Source: Rhodococcus sp. B50 (GTDB lineage: Bacteria; Actinomycetota; Actinomycetes; Mycobacteriales; Mycobacteriaceae). Taken from it: a stretch of 64,000 bases of DNA. The translations under genes were made by a program, and so were the position numbers. Location of the stretch: positions 2,049,480-2,113,479 of the forward strand of contig NZ_WPAG02000002.1 of NCBI RefSeq assembly GCF_013602415.1. Direction: 5' to 3'. The notes beneath the pieces were generated by a model that worked only from the letters and a program-made list of their open reading frames with translations, ran no database searches and was not told the DNA's origin. How positions within the stretch are numbered: the stretch's first letter is position 1; each line of letters starts with the position of its first letter. Shown here piece by piece: positions 8,527 to 15,627 of this stretch.

Positions 8527-9654
8527 CTAGGAGTTCTCCTTCGAACGCGTCACGCAGGCAGCCGCGAGAATCTCGTCCGAGAAGTCCGGGGCCAGGGCAC
8601 CGGACTCGTCGAGCAGCAGCTCGATCAGCGCGTACACGTTCTTCGAGTAGAGCTCGGAGGCATGCTCCGGCATCGTCGCGGGCAGGTTGAGCGGCGAGCA
8701 GATGGTGACGTCGTGCTTGACGACCGTCTGCCCCGGCTCGGTGAGTTCGCAGTTGCCACCGGTCTCGCCGGCGAGGTCGACGATCACCGAACCCGGCTTC
8801 ATCCCCTCGACCGCGGCGGCGGTCACCAGGCGCGGCGCGGGGCGGCCCGGCACGAGCGCGGTGGTGATGACGACGTCGAAGCCCTTGATGGCGTCTTCGA
8901 GCGCTTGCTGCTGCTGGGCCCGCTCGGCTTCGGTGAGCTCGCGTGCATAGCCGCCCTCACCGGCGGCGTCGATGCCGAGGTCGAGCCACTGGGCACCGAC
9001 CGACCGGACCTGGTCGGCGACCTCGGGACGCACGTCGTAACCGGTGGTGCGGCCTCCGAGACGCTTCGCTGTGGCCAGCGCCTGCAGACCCGCGACACCC
9101 ACACCGAGCACCAGCACGGTCGCCGGCTTCACGGTGCCGGCGGCGGTGGTGAGCATCGGGAAGAAGCGCGTGGATTCGCTCGCGGCCACCAGCACGGCCT
9201 TGTAACCGGCGACGTTCGCCTGCGACGACAGGGCATCCATGACCTGCGCGCGGGAGATACGCGGGATGGCCTCGACGGCGTACGCCTCGACACCGGCGCC
9301 GGTCAGGGCGCCGATCTGATTGTGGGCGTTGCGCGGGGCGAGGAAGCCGATCAGCCGCTGACCGGAGGTCAGGCGGGCGATCTCGGCGTCGCTCGGCGGG
9401 GCGACCTTGACCACGATGTCGGCGGACCAGGCATCACCGACGCTCGCGCCGGCTTCCTTGTACGCCGCATCCGGAATCAGCGCGCCCTGGCCGGCACCTG
9501 ATTCGACGATCACGTCGAGACCCTTGCCGATCAGGGTGGGCACGATCTTCGGTACGAGCGCGACCCGCCGTTCCCCGTCGTTCGTCTCACGAACCACGCC
9601 GACGGTCGGACGGCGGTGCGCTCCGCTCCCCGTGTTCGATCCTTCGGTACTCAA
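8527..9654 (-). CDS. pntAa: NAD(P) transhydrogenase subunit alpha, NAD-binding part
   Basis: The 375-aa soluble domain I resembles alanine dehydrogenase. It contains VGVVRETNDGERRVALVPK near the N-terminus and the Rossmann fingerprint VLVLGVGVAGLQALATAKRLG. It binds NAD(H) on the cytoplasmic face. A TTG start at 9654 is chosen because AGGAG lies 7 nt upstream and the family N-terminus fits. It is the first gene of the operon, and the promoter lies in the 9655-9880 region shared with a divergent small-gene unit. Confidence 0.93.
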   Translation of the reverse strand: MSTEGSNTGSGAHRRPTVGVVRETNDGERRVALVPKIVPTLIGKGLDVIVESGAGQGALIPDAAYKEAGASVGDAWSADIVVKVAPPSDAEIARLTSGQRLIGFLAPRNAHNQIGALTGAGVEAYAVEAIPRISRAQVMDALSSQANVAGYKAVLVAASESTRFFPMLTTAAGTVKPATVLVLGVGVAGLQALATAKRLGGRTTGYDVRPEVADQVRSVGAQWLDLGIDAAGEGGYARELTEAERAQQQQALEDAIKGFDVVITTALVPGRPAPRLVTAAAVEGMKPGSVIVDLAGETGGNCELTEPGQTVVKHDVTICSPLNLPATMPEHASELYSKNVYALIELLLDESGALAPDFSDEILAAACVTRSKENS

Positions 9655-9839
9655 TTCTTGACTCCTGCGTCGATGAAAGTGCGCGTCGTGCCGCGGTCGG
9701 CGGCGAAAGATGCGTTATCGAAGGCCATGTGACGGCCTGTCATGCACTGAAAGGCTTAAGCAGACCTACCGTGACCTCCTGTGAGCCCGCAACCTGGTCG
9801 GATCATCTGAATCGAGTCCGAACAGCAAGATGATGAAAG

Positions 9840-9864
9840 TTTGTGAGGCAGCTCACCTCACAAA
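9840..9864. promoter_or_regulatory. Dyad TTTGTGAGG-N7-CCTCACAAA with nested CRP/GlxR-like site
   Basis: Perfect 9-bp arms occupy 9840-9848 and 9856-9864. Nested inside is TGTGAGGCAGCTCACC (9842-9857), which matches the CRP/GlxR consensus TGTGA-N6-TCACA except at the last base. The dyad ends 3 bp before the -10 hexamer at 9868, so a bound factor would cover the -35 region. It could also act on the divergent pnt promoter about 190 bp away. Confidence 0.5.
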
Positions 9865-9867
9865 TGC

Positions 9868-9873
9868 TATTTT
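9868..9873 (+). promoter_or_regulatory. -10 element TATTTT for a leaderless transcript
   Basis: TATTTT ends 6 nt before the GTG at 9880, the spacing expected for a leaderless mRNA. The hexamer stands out as AT-rich in this region. Confidence 0.45.
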
Positions 9874-9879
9874 CCTCCG

Positions 9880-10095
9880 GTGAGCAAGACCGGGGAGGAC
9901 TATCGGACTCGACCCCCGGAACAGCTCCGGGAACGACCTCCGGAGCGAAAGGGCACCGATTGCAAAAAGATTCGTTCGCCGTGTACCGAACGGGGCTGTG
10001 TACCGATTCAGAACCCTTCGGAATCGATTCAGACATCCGATGGCCGGACATCGGCCTTGCGCTCGCGCGACAGGCAGTGTAAGGAGCGCGTATGA
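9880..10095 (+). CDS. Possible 71-aa basic protein, unrecognised
   Basis: The frame encodes a Lys/Arg-rich 71-aa protein with four cysteines (Cys28, 35, 40 and 67), starting MSKTGEDYRTRPPEQLRE. It has no recognised domain. Three features support it: a TATTTT hexamer exactly 6 nt before the GTG, an operator-like dyad just upstream, and a stop that overlaps the next gene's ATG (ATGA). Against it, third-position GC is only about 60 percent, well below the neighbours, and there is no Shine-Dalgarno sequence. The rest of the 437-bp gap (9655-9879) holds the divergent promoters and no other gene. Confidence 0.4.
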   Translation: MSKTGEDYRTRPPEQLRERPPERKGTDCKKIRSPCTERGCVPIQNPSESIQTSDGRTSALRSRDRQCKERV

Positions 10096-10280
10096 ACCAC
10101 GGACCCGGGACGAACCCTGCGAACGGGACCACCGACGACCGCACCACCGACGACACGGGCGGCGACCCGGTCTGCTGGCTCCACCTCCTGTGCCCCGACT
10201 GTGGAGCGATGCTCACCTCCGACGAGCCGTGCCCGCGGTGCAGCGGAGAGCACCCCGATCCCGGTCCTGCCCCCACCTGA
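10092..10280 (+). CDS. Small zinc-ribbon protein
   Basis: The 62-aa protein has CPDCGAM followed by CPRCSG, two CXXC knuckles 13 residues apart, forming a minimal zinc ribbon after WLHLLC. The N-terminal third is Thr/Asp/Gly-rich and probably disordered. The ATG follows AAGGAGCGCGT, a good ribosome binding site, and overlaps the preceding small ORF. The sirtuin gene starts 16 nt downstream. The role is unknown; such ribbons often bind nucleic acid or act as protein adaptors. Confidence 0.7.
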   Translation: MNHGPGTNPANGTTDDRTTDDTGGDPVCWLHLLCPDCGAMLTSDEPCPRCSGEHPDPGPAPT

Positions 10281-10284
10281 GCCT

Positions 10285-10290
10285 TAGCCT
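10285..10290 (+). promoter_or_regulatory. -10 element TAGCCT, likely leaderless start of cobB
   Basis: TAGCCT ends 6 nt before the ATG at 10297, and no ribosome binding site is present there. The sirtuin gene probably has its own leaderless promoter in addition to any read-through from the small genes. Confidence 0.45.
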
Positions 10291-10296
10291 GAGCCG

Positions 10297-11043
10297 ATGA
10301 ACGTGCCGGACTCCGTCCTCGACCTCGCCCGTTCGGCCCGCCGCGTCGCCGTCCTGACCGGCGCCGGGATGTCCGCCGAGAGCGGTGTCCCCACCTTCCG
10401 CGATGCGCAGACCGGACTGTGGGAGAACTTCGACGCGACCGCCCTCGCCACACCGGAGGCCTGGGCGGACGATCCTGCGACGGTCTGGGCCTGGTACCAG
10501 TGGCGGGTCGCGCTCGTCCGGCGCGTGGAACCCAACGCCGGACACCGCGCCCTCGCCGACTGGGCACACTCCGCCCGCGTGCGGATCGTGACGCAGAATG
10601 TCGACGACCTCCACGAACGGGCCGGGAGCCGCGACGTCACCCATCTGCACGGGAGCCTGTTCGCCCCACGGTGCAGCCGGTGCGAGCGCGCCGTCGATCT
10701 TCCCGATCCCCCGGAGGACCCCGTCGCCCGCCTCGACCCGCCGGCGTGCCCTGTGTGTGGCGGTGACGGGCGGCCCGGCGTGGTGTGGTTCGGCGAGATG
10801 CTGCCGCAGGAACCGTGGGAGACCGCGACCGAGTCTCTGCGCGACGCCGATCTGCTCCTGGTCATCGGCACGTCGGGAGTCGTCTATCCCGCTGCCGGCC
10901 TGCCGTCGCTCGCGCGCAGCCACGGCGTGCCGGTGGTGGAGATCGATCCGCGCGAGACCGATCTCAGCGATCAGGCCGACCACACGTGGCGGACGACGGC
11001 AGCGGTGGGACTCCCGGCCCTCGTCGACGCACTGAAGATCTGA
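10297..11043 (+). CDS. cobB: Sir2-family NAD-dependent protein deacylase
   Basis: The 248-aa sirtuin has the NAD-binding motif GAGMSAESGVPTFRD, TQNVDDLHERAG, the catalytic His in HLHG, four zinc cysteines (CSRC and CPVC) and the GTSGVVYPA segment. Tyr67 and Arg70 in WYQWR match the Tyr-X-X-Arg pair that gives SIRT5-class (class III) enzymes their preference for succinyl- and malonyl-lysine. Desuccinylase activity is therefore likely alongside or instead of deacetylation. Length is typical of bacterial CobB. It stands next to the zinc-ribbon gene and upstream of the HIT gene. Confidence 0.92.
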   Translation: MNVPDSVLDLARSARRVAVLTGAGMSAESGVPTFRDAQTGLWENFDATALATPEAWADDPATVWAWYQWRVALVRRVEPNAGHRALADWAHSARVRIVTQNVDDLHERAGSRDVTHLHGSLFAPRCSRCERAVDLPDPPEDPVARLDPPACPVCGGDGRPGVVWFGEMLPQEPWETATESLRDADLLLVIGTSGVVYPAAGLPSLARSHGVPVVEIDPRETDLSDQADHTWRTTAAVGLPALVDALKI

Positions 11044-11068
11044 GAACGACCGACCTCGGGTACCGCGT

Positions 11069-11074
11069 TAAGGT
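11069..11074 (+). promoter_or_regulatory. -10 element TAAGGT, likely leaderless start of HIT gene
   Basis: TAAGGT ends 6 nt before the GTG at 11081. It defines a probable leaderless promoter for the four-gene run from 11081 to 13317. Confidence 0.45.
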
Positions 11075-11080
11075 GACCCG

Positions 11081-11521
11081 GTGAGTTCCTGTGTGTTCTG
11101 CGCCATAGCCGACGGCGGCGGTCCGGCAGCACGGGTGTACGAGGACGACGAGGTCGTGGCTTTCCTCGACATCCGGCCGATCGCGCGCGGGCACACTCTC
11201 GTGGTCCCGCGCGTGCATGCGGCGCGTCTCGAGGACCTCGATCCGGCGTCGGGTGCGGCCGTCTTCCGCGCCGGACAGCGGATCGCCCGGGCCATGGCCC
11301 GTTCCGAACTCGCCACCGACGGAACCAATCTCGTCCTGAACGACGGGCGAGCAGCTTTCCAGACCGTCTCTCACACGCATCTGCACGTGCTGCCCCGCTG
11401 GGACGGCGACCGTGTCCGGATGGGTATCGGTCTGGTCCGCCGTCGACCCCACGACCCCGAGGCCACCGCGGCACTCATCCGCGCCGGTCTCGACCGTCTC
11501 ACAGCCGAGGAGCATCAGTGA
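11081..11521 (+). CDS. HIT family nucleotide hydrolase/transferase
   Basis: The 146-aa protein has CVFCAIADG at the N-terminus and the histidine triad HTHLHVLPR with His98, His100 and His102. HIT proteins of this branch hydrolyse adenosine 5'-phosphoramidates and related nucleotides. CXXC-plus-HIT is a common actinobacterial form. Its stop overlaps the next start as GTGA, so this gene heads a tightly coupled run. The natural substrate cannot be told from sequence. Confidence 0.9.
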   Translation: MSSCVFCAIADGGGPAARVYEDDEVVAFLDIRPIARGHTLVVPRVHAARLEDLDPASGAAVFRAGQRIARAMARSELATDGTNLVLNDGRAAFQTVSHTHLHVLPRWDGDRVRMGIGLVRRRPHDPEATAALIRAGLDRLTAEEHQ

Positions 11522-12372
11522 CATCGCAGCCCGACACCTCCCCCGACGCCTCCGCTGCCGAATTCCCGATCGACACGATCCGCCCCCTCCTGCTCGAGCA
11601 GTTCGCCACCATCGACGAACTGCTCTCGGGACTGACCGAGGACGAGTGGAACATCGCCACCTGCCTGCCGGGATGGACGGTCAAGGACATCACCGCACAT
11701 CTCATCGGCACCGAGTCGATGCTCGCGGGCATCGAGGCTCCGCGGGTCGAACGCGACGTGCGCTCACTCCCCCACGTACGCAACGACATCGCGGCCTTCA
11801 ACGAACTCTGGGTGGAGTCGCTGCGTCCCGTCCCCGGCGCGGACGTGCTCGGGCGCTATCGGGAGATCGTCGCCCGTCGCACGGACCAGCTCGGCGCGAT
11901 GACCCAGGAGGACTTCGGAAAGCAGTCGAACACTCCCGTCGGGCCCGCGCCGTACGGTCGCTTCATGCGGATCCGCGTGTTCGACTGTTGGCTCCACGAA
12001 CTCGACATCTGCGATGCGCTCGGCAAGGCGAGCGGTGAAGGTGGCCCGCGGGCCGAACTCGGGGCGGCAGAGATCTTCGGCGCGGTTCCGTTCATCGTGG
12101 GCAAGCGTGGCAAGGCCCCGGAGGGAGCGCGGATCACGATCGAGCTGTCCGGTCCCCTCGCGCGTACCGTCCACATCGAGGTGCACGGCCGGGCAGCCGA
12201 GGTTCCGGCCCTGTCGGAGCCGGCCACGACGACGATCGCGATGGACTCGGGACTGTTCGTACGTCTCGCCGGTGGACGCGTGCGGGCGCAGGACCGGATC
12301 GACGAGATCTCCCTCGGCGGCGACGTCGAGGTCGGACGCCGAATCGTCGACAACCTCGCGTTCACGATCTGA
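11518..12372 (+). CDS. MDMPI/DinB-fold family protein (TIGR03083-like)
   Basis: The 284-aa protein has the family pattern LLSGLTEDEWNIATCLPGW followed by WTVKDITAHLIGTE, where the His is a metal ligand, and VFDCWLHELDICDALG later. This fold includes mycothiol-dependent maleylpyruvate isomerase and other metal-dependent thiol enzymes. The C-terminal 90 residues look like the SCP2-like extra domain. It is translationally coupled to the HIT gene. The reaction is unknown; dependence on mycothiol is a family expectation, not shown here. Confidence 0.85.
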   Translation: MTSQPDTSPDASAAEFPIDTIRPLLLEQFATIDELLSGLTEDEWNIATCLPGWTVKDITAHLIGTESMLAGIEAPRVERDVRSLPHVRNDIAAFNELWVESLRPVPGADVLGRYREIVARRTDQLGAMTQEDFGKQSNTPVGPAPYGRFMRIRVFDCWLHELDICDALGKASGEGGPRAELGAAEIFGAVPFIVGKRGKAPEGARITIELSGPLARTVHIEVHGRAAEVPALSEPATTTIAMDSGLFVRLAGGRVRAQDRIDEISLGGDVEVGRRIVDNLAFTI

Positions 12373-12376
12373 CGTC

Positions 12377-13030
12377 GTGCGACTGTTCTTGTCCTCCTAC
12401 CGCTTCGGTAGCGATCCCGCGCCGTTCGTCCGGCTGGTGGGCGAACCCGGGCGCATCGCGGTCATCGCGAACGCCGCCGACGCGTGGCCGTCCACGGCCC
12501 GGGCGGCTGCGGTCACGAGCGAGATGGGCCCCTTGCGCTCACTCGGTTTCACGCCGGAGGAAGTGGATCTGCGCGATCACCTCGACGACCCCGACTCGCT
12601 GGGGGAACGTCTCGCGGGTTTCCCCGCGGTGTGGGTACGCGGCGGCAACACCTTCGTGTTGCGCGCCCAGCTCGCGCGCAGTCGCGGCGACGACGTGCTC
12701 ACCGATCTGGTGCGCGACAACCGGCTGGTGTACGGCGGGTACAGCGCCGGGGCCTGTGTCGCGACGCCGTCGCTGCGCGGCATCGAGTTCTCCGACGATC
12801 CCGGTGAGGTCGCCTCGGCCTGCGGAATCCCGGTGGTGTGGGACGGGCTCGGCTGGGTCGACCACGCGATCGTGCCGCACGCCGGAGACTCGGCCCTCGC
12901 CGACGAGGGAATCCGACAGTGCCTGGGCTACCTGCGCGAGCACGGAATCGAGCATGTGGCACTGACCGACGACGACGCGATCGTCGTCGACACTCCTCCC
13001 GGGCAGACCCCGAGTACGGTGACATCATGA
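12377..13030 (+). CDS. Peptidase E-like (S51 family) protein
   Basis: The 217-aa product carries VWVRGGNTFVLRAQL and the nucleophile elbow YGGYSAGACVATPS with Ser123, as in dipeptidase E and cyanophycinase relatives, plus a late IVPHAGDS segment with a candidate catalytic His. Family enzymes cleave Asp-X dipeptides. The GTG start at 12377 lies 4 nt after the preceding stop and gives the family N-terminus RLFLSSYRFG. The stop overlaps the GNAT start (ATGA), so it belongs to the 11081-13317 operon. Confidence 0.85.
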   Translation: MRLFLSSYRFGSDPAPFVRLVGEPGRIAVIANAADAWPSTARAAAVTSEMGPLRSLGFTPEEVDLRDHLDDPDSLGERLAGFPAVWVRGGNTFVLRAQLARSRGDDVLTDLVRDNRLVYGGYSAGACVATPSLRGIEFSDDPGEVASACGIPVVWDGLGWVDHAIVPHAGDSALADEGIRQCLGYLREHGIEHVALTDDDAIVVDTPPGQTPSTVTS

Positions 13031-13317
13031 CGCAGAACATCGACGGCACCGAACTCCGGATCGAGCACGACGCCGAGAAGTCCCGGTTCGCGCTCTATCT
13101 CGGCGACGACCTCGCGGCCTACGCCGACTACACGCAGCACGGCGACCTGCGGGACTTCGACCACACCGTCACCGACCCGCAGTTCCGCGGCCGCGGGCTC
13201 GCCGGAATCGTGGTGAAGCACGCCCTCGACGAGACCGAGAAGCAGGGACTGAAGATCGGTACGTCCTGCTCGTACGTCGAGAAGTTCGTCTCCGAACATC
13301 CCGAATACCGCAACTGA
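13027..13317 (+). CDS. Small GNAT-fold N-acetyltransferase (YidJ-like)
   Basis: The 96-aa protein matches the minimal Acetyltransf_CG type. It has a short beta N-terminus, then FDHTVTDPQFRGRGLAGIVV, whose QFRGRGLA segment is the acetyl-CoA pyrophosphate loop, and a C-terminal SCSYVEKF motif. It is the last gene of the operon, coupled by ATGA to the peptidase E-like gene. The acceptor is unknown. Such small GNATs may be acyl-CoA-binding or self-acetylating proteins. Confidence 0.87.
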   Translation: MTQNIDGTELRIEHDAEKSRFALYLGDDLAAYADYTQHGDLRDFDHTVTDPQFRGRGLAGIVVKHALDETEKQGLKIGTSCSYVEKFVSEHPEYRN

Positions 13318-13345
13318 GCTGGGGTCCTCCCGAGCTGGGGTCCTC
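13316..13345. repeat. Tandem 14-nt repeat in convergent gap
   Basis: GAGCTGGGGTCCTC occurs at 13316-13329 and again at 13332-13345, period 16. It overlaps the ends of both convergent genes. Probably a local duplication. Confidence 0.6.
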
Positions 13346-14882
13346 AGGTGAAGGCCATCACCTCGGTACCCCAGATCCGGCGCATCTCGCCGTCGGGATC
13401 CGACTCGACCCCGTCCAGGGAGTCGATGAGCAGTGTCGAGCGTTCCTCCACCTCGTACTGCGGCCAATGCTTCGAGCCGTCCAGCGCCGCAGGCACGCCG
13501 TGATGAGCGAACGCCCACCAGCGTCGCTGCACACGTCCGGAGACCTCACCGGCAGCCCTGCGACCGCCGAGCCAGAAAGTCGGATCCCGACCGAGCGTGC
13601 CGAAATTTCCGAATACATACGGCAATTCGGTCGCATGACCGGCGCCGATCCGGGCGGCCTTGAGCATCGGAGTGGCGTGGTCGAAGCGGTACACCCAGGT
13701 CGGCGAGTGCGCGCTGTGACCTTCGGCAACCCAGAGCACCGGCATGCGGAAACCGGCATCACGCGAGAGCGCCATCGCCCCGGCAGGCTTGGGTAGATCG
13801 GGATACGCCGCGACGATCTCGGCGAGACGCTCGGGAGGCAGATCCGTCCGATCGTCGGCCAGGGCCGCGAACATCGCCTGCACGGCCGAATCGTTCACGG
13901 GCATCAACGGCGACTTCATGAAGCGGAAGATCGACGGCTCATCCTTGTTCGAGCCGATGATCAGCGGGATCCGGTGCGACAGCCCCTTCTGAAACGCCGC
14001 GACCGGATATTTCGGCACCAGATCACGGTCGACGACAGGAGTCATGGCGAGTGTGCCCGGCACCTTCGTCGGAGTCTCGGCGACGAGCATCTCCGAGGCC
14101 TCGACCAACCTGTCGGCCGGCATGGTGAGCAGTTCGGCGGCCCGGGACGGCGGTACGTCGAGGATCTCGAGGAAGCGCGCGGCGACCGTCGCGGCACGTT
14201 CGCGGCCGTACACCGACGTCGCGGGTGGCGACTGGGCGATCGCGCGGTGGAAGAGACCGTCGGCCCGCGGGACGGTCATGAGCGTGGTGATCGACCCGGC
14301 ACCCGACGATTCTCCGAAGAGTGTCACGCAGTCCGGGTCGCCACCGAAGTCGGCGATGCAGTCGCGCACCCATTCGAGGGCGGCGATCTGGTCGCGGAGA
14401 CCGACATTGGATTCGAAGCCGGCCTCAGGGGTGGAGAACGACGACAGATCGAGGAAGCCGAGCGCACCGAGCCGGTAGTTGATGGTCACTACCACCACAT
14501 CGCCGCTCTCGCACAGCATTCGGCTGTCGTAGATCTTCTGCCCGGAGTATCCGATCACGTAGGCGCCACCGTGTATCCACACCATGACGGGGCGTCGGCG
14601 CCCGTCCGGCGGTGGGGCCCAGATGTTGAGCGAGAGACAATCCTCGCTCAACGTCATCTCGGGATCGATTCCGATCGGGCTCTGCCGGCTCTGCGGAGCG
14701 ATGGGTCCGTACCGCGCGCCGTCGAGGACTCCGTCCCACGGTTCGGGCGGCAGAGGTGACCGGAACCGCCGAGGTCCGGTCGGGGCCGCGTACGGGATGC
14801 CCTTCCAGACGTAGACCTCTCCGTCGCGATATCCGCGGACCTCGCCGTACTTACAGGCGACGGTGAGTGTGTCGTCCTCCAC
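13344..14882 (-). CDS. Type B carboxylesterase/lipase
   Basis: The 512-aa alpha/beta hydrolase has the type B signature EDCLSLNIWAPP, the oxyanion segment VMVWIHGGAYVIG and the nucleophile elbow LFGESSGAGSI. The remaining triad is probably a Glu in NKDEPSIF and a late His in IGAGHATELPY. It hydrolyses carboxylic esters of unknown alcohols. The GTG at 14882 is preferred to the GTG at 14906 because GGGAGGT lies directly upstream. There is no signal peptide, so it is cytoplasmic. Confidence 0.88.
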   Translation of the reverse strand: MEDDTLTVACKYGEVRGYRDGEVYVWKGIPYAAPTGPRRFRSPLPPEPWDGVLDGARYGPIAPQSRQSPIGIDPEMTLSEDCLSLNIWAPPPDGRRRPVMVWIHGGAYVIGYSGQKIYDSRMLCESGDVVVVTINYRLGALGFLDLSSFSTPEAGFESNVGLRDQIAALEWVRDCIADFGGDPDCVTLFGESSGAGSITTLMTVPRADGLFHRAIAQSPPATSVYGRERAATVAARFLEILDVPPSRAAELLTMPADRLVEASEMLVAETPTKVPGTLAMTPVVDRDLVPKYPVAAFQKGLSHRIPLIIGSNKDEPSIFRFMKSPLMPVNDSAVQAMFAALADDRTDLPPERLAEIVAAYPDLPKPAGAMALSRDAGFRMPVLWVAEGHSAHSPTWVYRFDHATPMLKAARIGAGHATELPYVFGNFGTLGRDPTFWLGGRRAAGEVSGRVQRRWWAFAHHGVPAALDGSKHWPQYEVEERSTLLIDSLDGVESDPDGEMRRIWGTEVMAFT

Positions 14883-14971
14883 GGGACCTCCCACCCGAAC
14901 CGGCACTGCGGCGCAGCACCGATCTCTTCGTTCGTCGACCTACCAATGATGATGGATGGTGGGGCGGTCCG

Positions 14972-15313
14972 TCAGCCCGCTGCGGAGAGCGGTTCGGGTG
15001 CCACGCAGTCGACGAGATCGATCACGAGAGCGTCGAGCACATCGCGCAGGTCGCCGCGCGCCGTGTCGGCCAGTGCCGGGAAGACGGTCGCGAGCGCGAT
15101 CGGCACGAGCGACGCCCGCCCCAACAGGATTCCCATGGCCGCATCGAGCTTCACGACCTCGCCGTGCAGTCGGGCGTAGGTGGTGGTGCCCGCGCCGTGT
15201 GTCACCGCGATCCGGTCGGGTTGGCATGCCGCGGCGTCCGCCACCAGCCGGGGCAGATCTTCCGCGGTGATCTCCTCGGCACTCATGCCTGCAACGTCGA
15301 ATTTACGCAACAT
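14972..15313 (-). CDS. Small protein resembling the N-terminus of an adenylation domain
   Basis: The 113-aa product begins MLRKFDVAGMSAEEITAEDL, and its centre (VADAAACQPDRIAVTHGAGT then TTYARLHGEVV) closely resembles the opening of NRPS-type adenylation domains. There is no ATP-binding core, and the C-terminal half is helical and unrelated to the A-domain catalytic part. AAGG lies 9 nt before the ATG at 15313. It may be a stand-alone protein derived from an adenylate-forming enzyme or a degraded remnant. No NRPS gene lies nearby. Function unknown. Confidence 0.55.
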   Translation of the reverse strand: MLRKFDVAGMSAEEITAEDLPRLVADAAACQPDRIAVTHGAGTTTYARLHGEVVKLDAAMGILLGRASLVPIALATVFPALADTARGDLRDVLDALVIDLVDCVAPEPLSAAG

Positions 15314-15627
15314 CTCGCCTTCGCTCGTCCCCCAGAGCGGCGCCGGGCCGCGCGCCGCACGTCGAAACATACAGTCAGTGTGGCCCGAAAAGTACGGAAT
15401 GTGTAGAAGGTCCGGAAAACTTTTTGCACCGCCGGTACCTGACCGAAGGTACATCGCCGAGAACCCGCCTTCACCCGGAATCATCACCCTGAGATCAGGA
15501 CCACAACGATTGCTCCAGGGACCCTCGCGACCTGGATGAACGGGCGTATCCTCGTAAATCCGGAGTCCGTGCAGCCACCCCGACCGGGTCCGACCACGAC
15601 TCCGCACAGACCGAGGAGGTGCCGGTC
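15314..15627. other. Divergent intergenic region
   Basis: This 314-bp gap separates the adenylation-like gene (minus) from the alpha/beta hydrolase (plus). A TACTTT hexamer on the minus strand near 15389 and TATCCT on the plus strand at 15547-15552 are possible -10 elements without convincing -35 partners. I see no gene here. Confidence 0.4.

Noticed and set aside
9803..10567. Minus-strand open frame across the small-gene region
   Set aside because: It is Arg/Ser-rich without any domain and antisense to both the zinc ribbon and the sirtuin.
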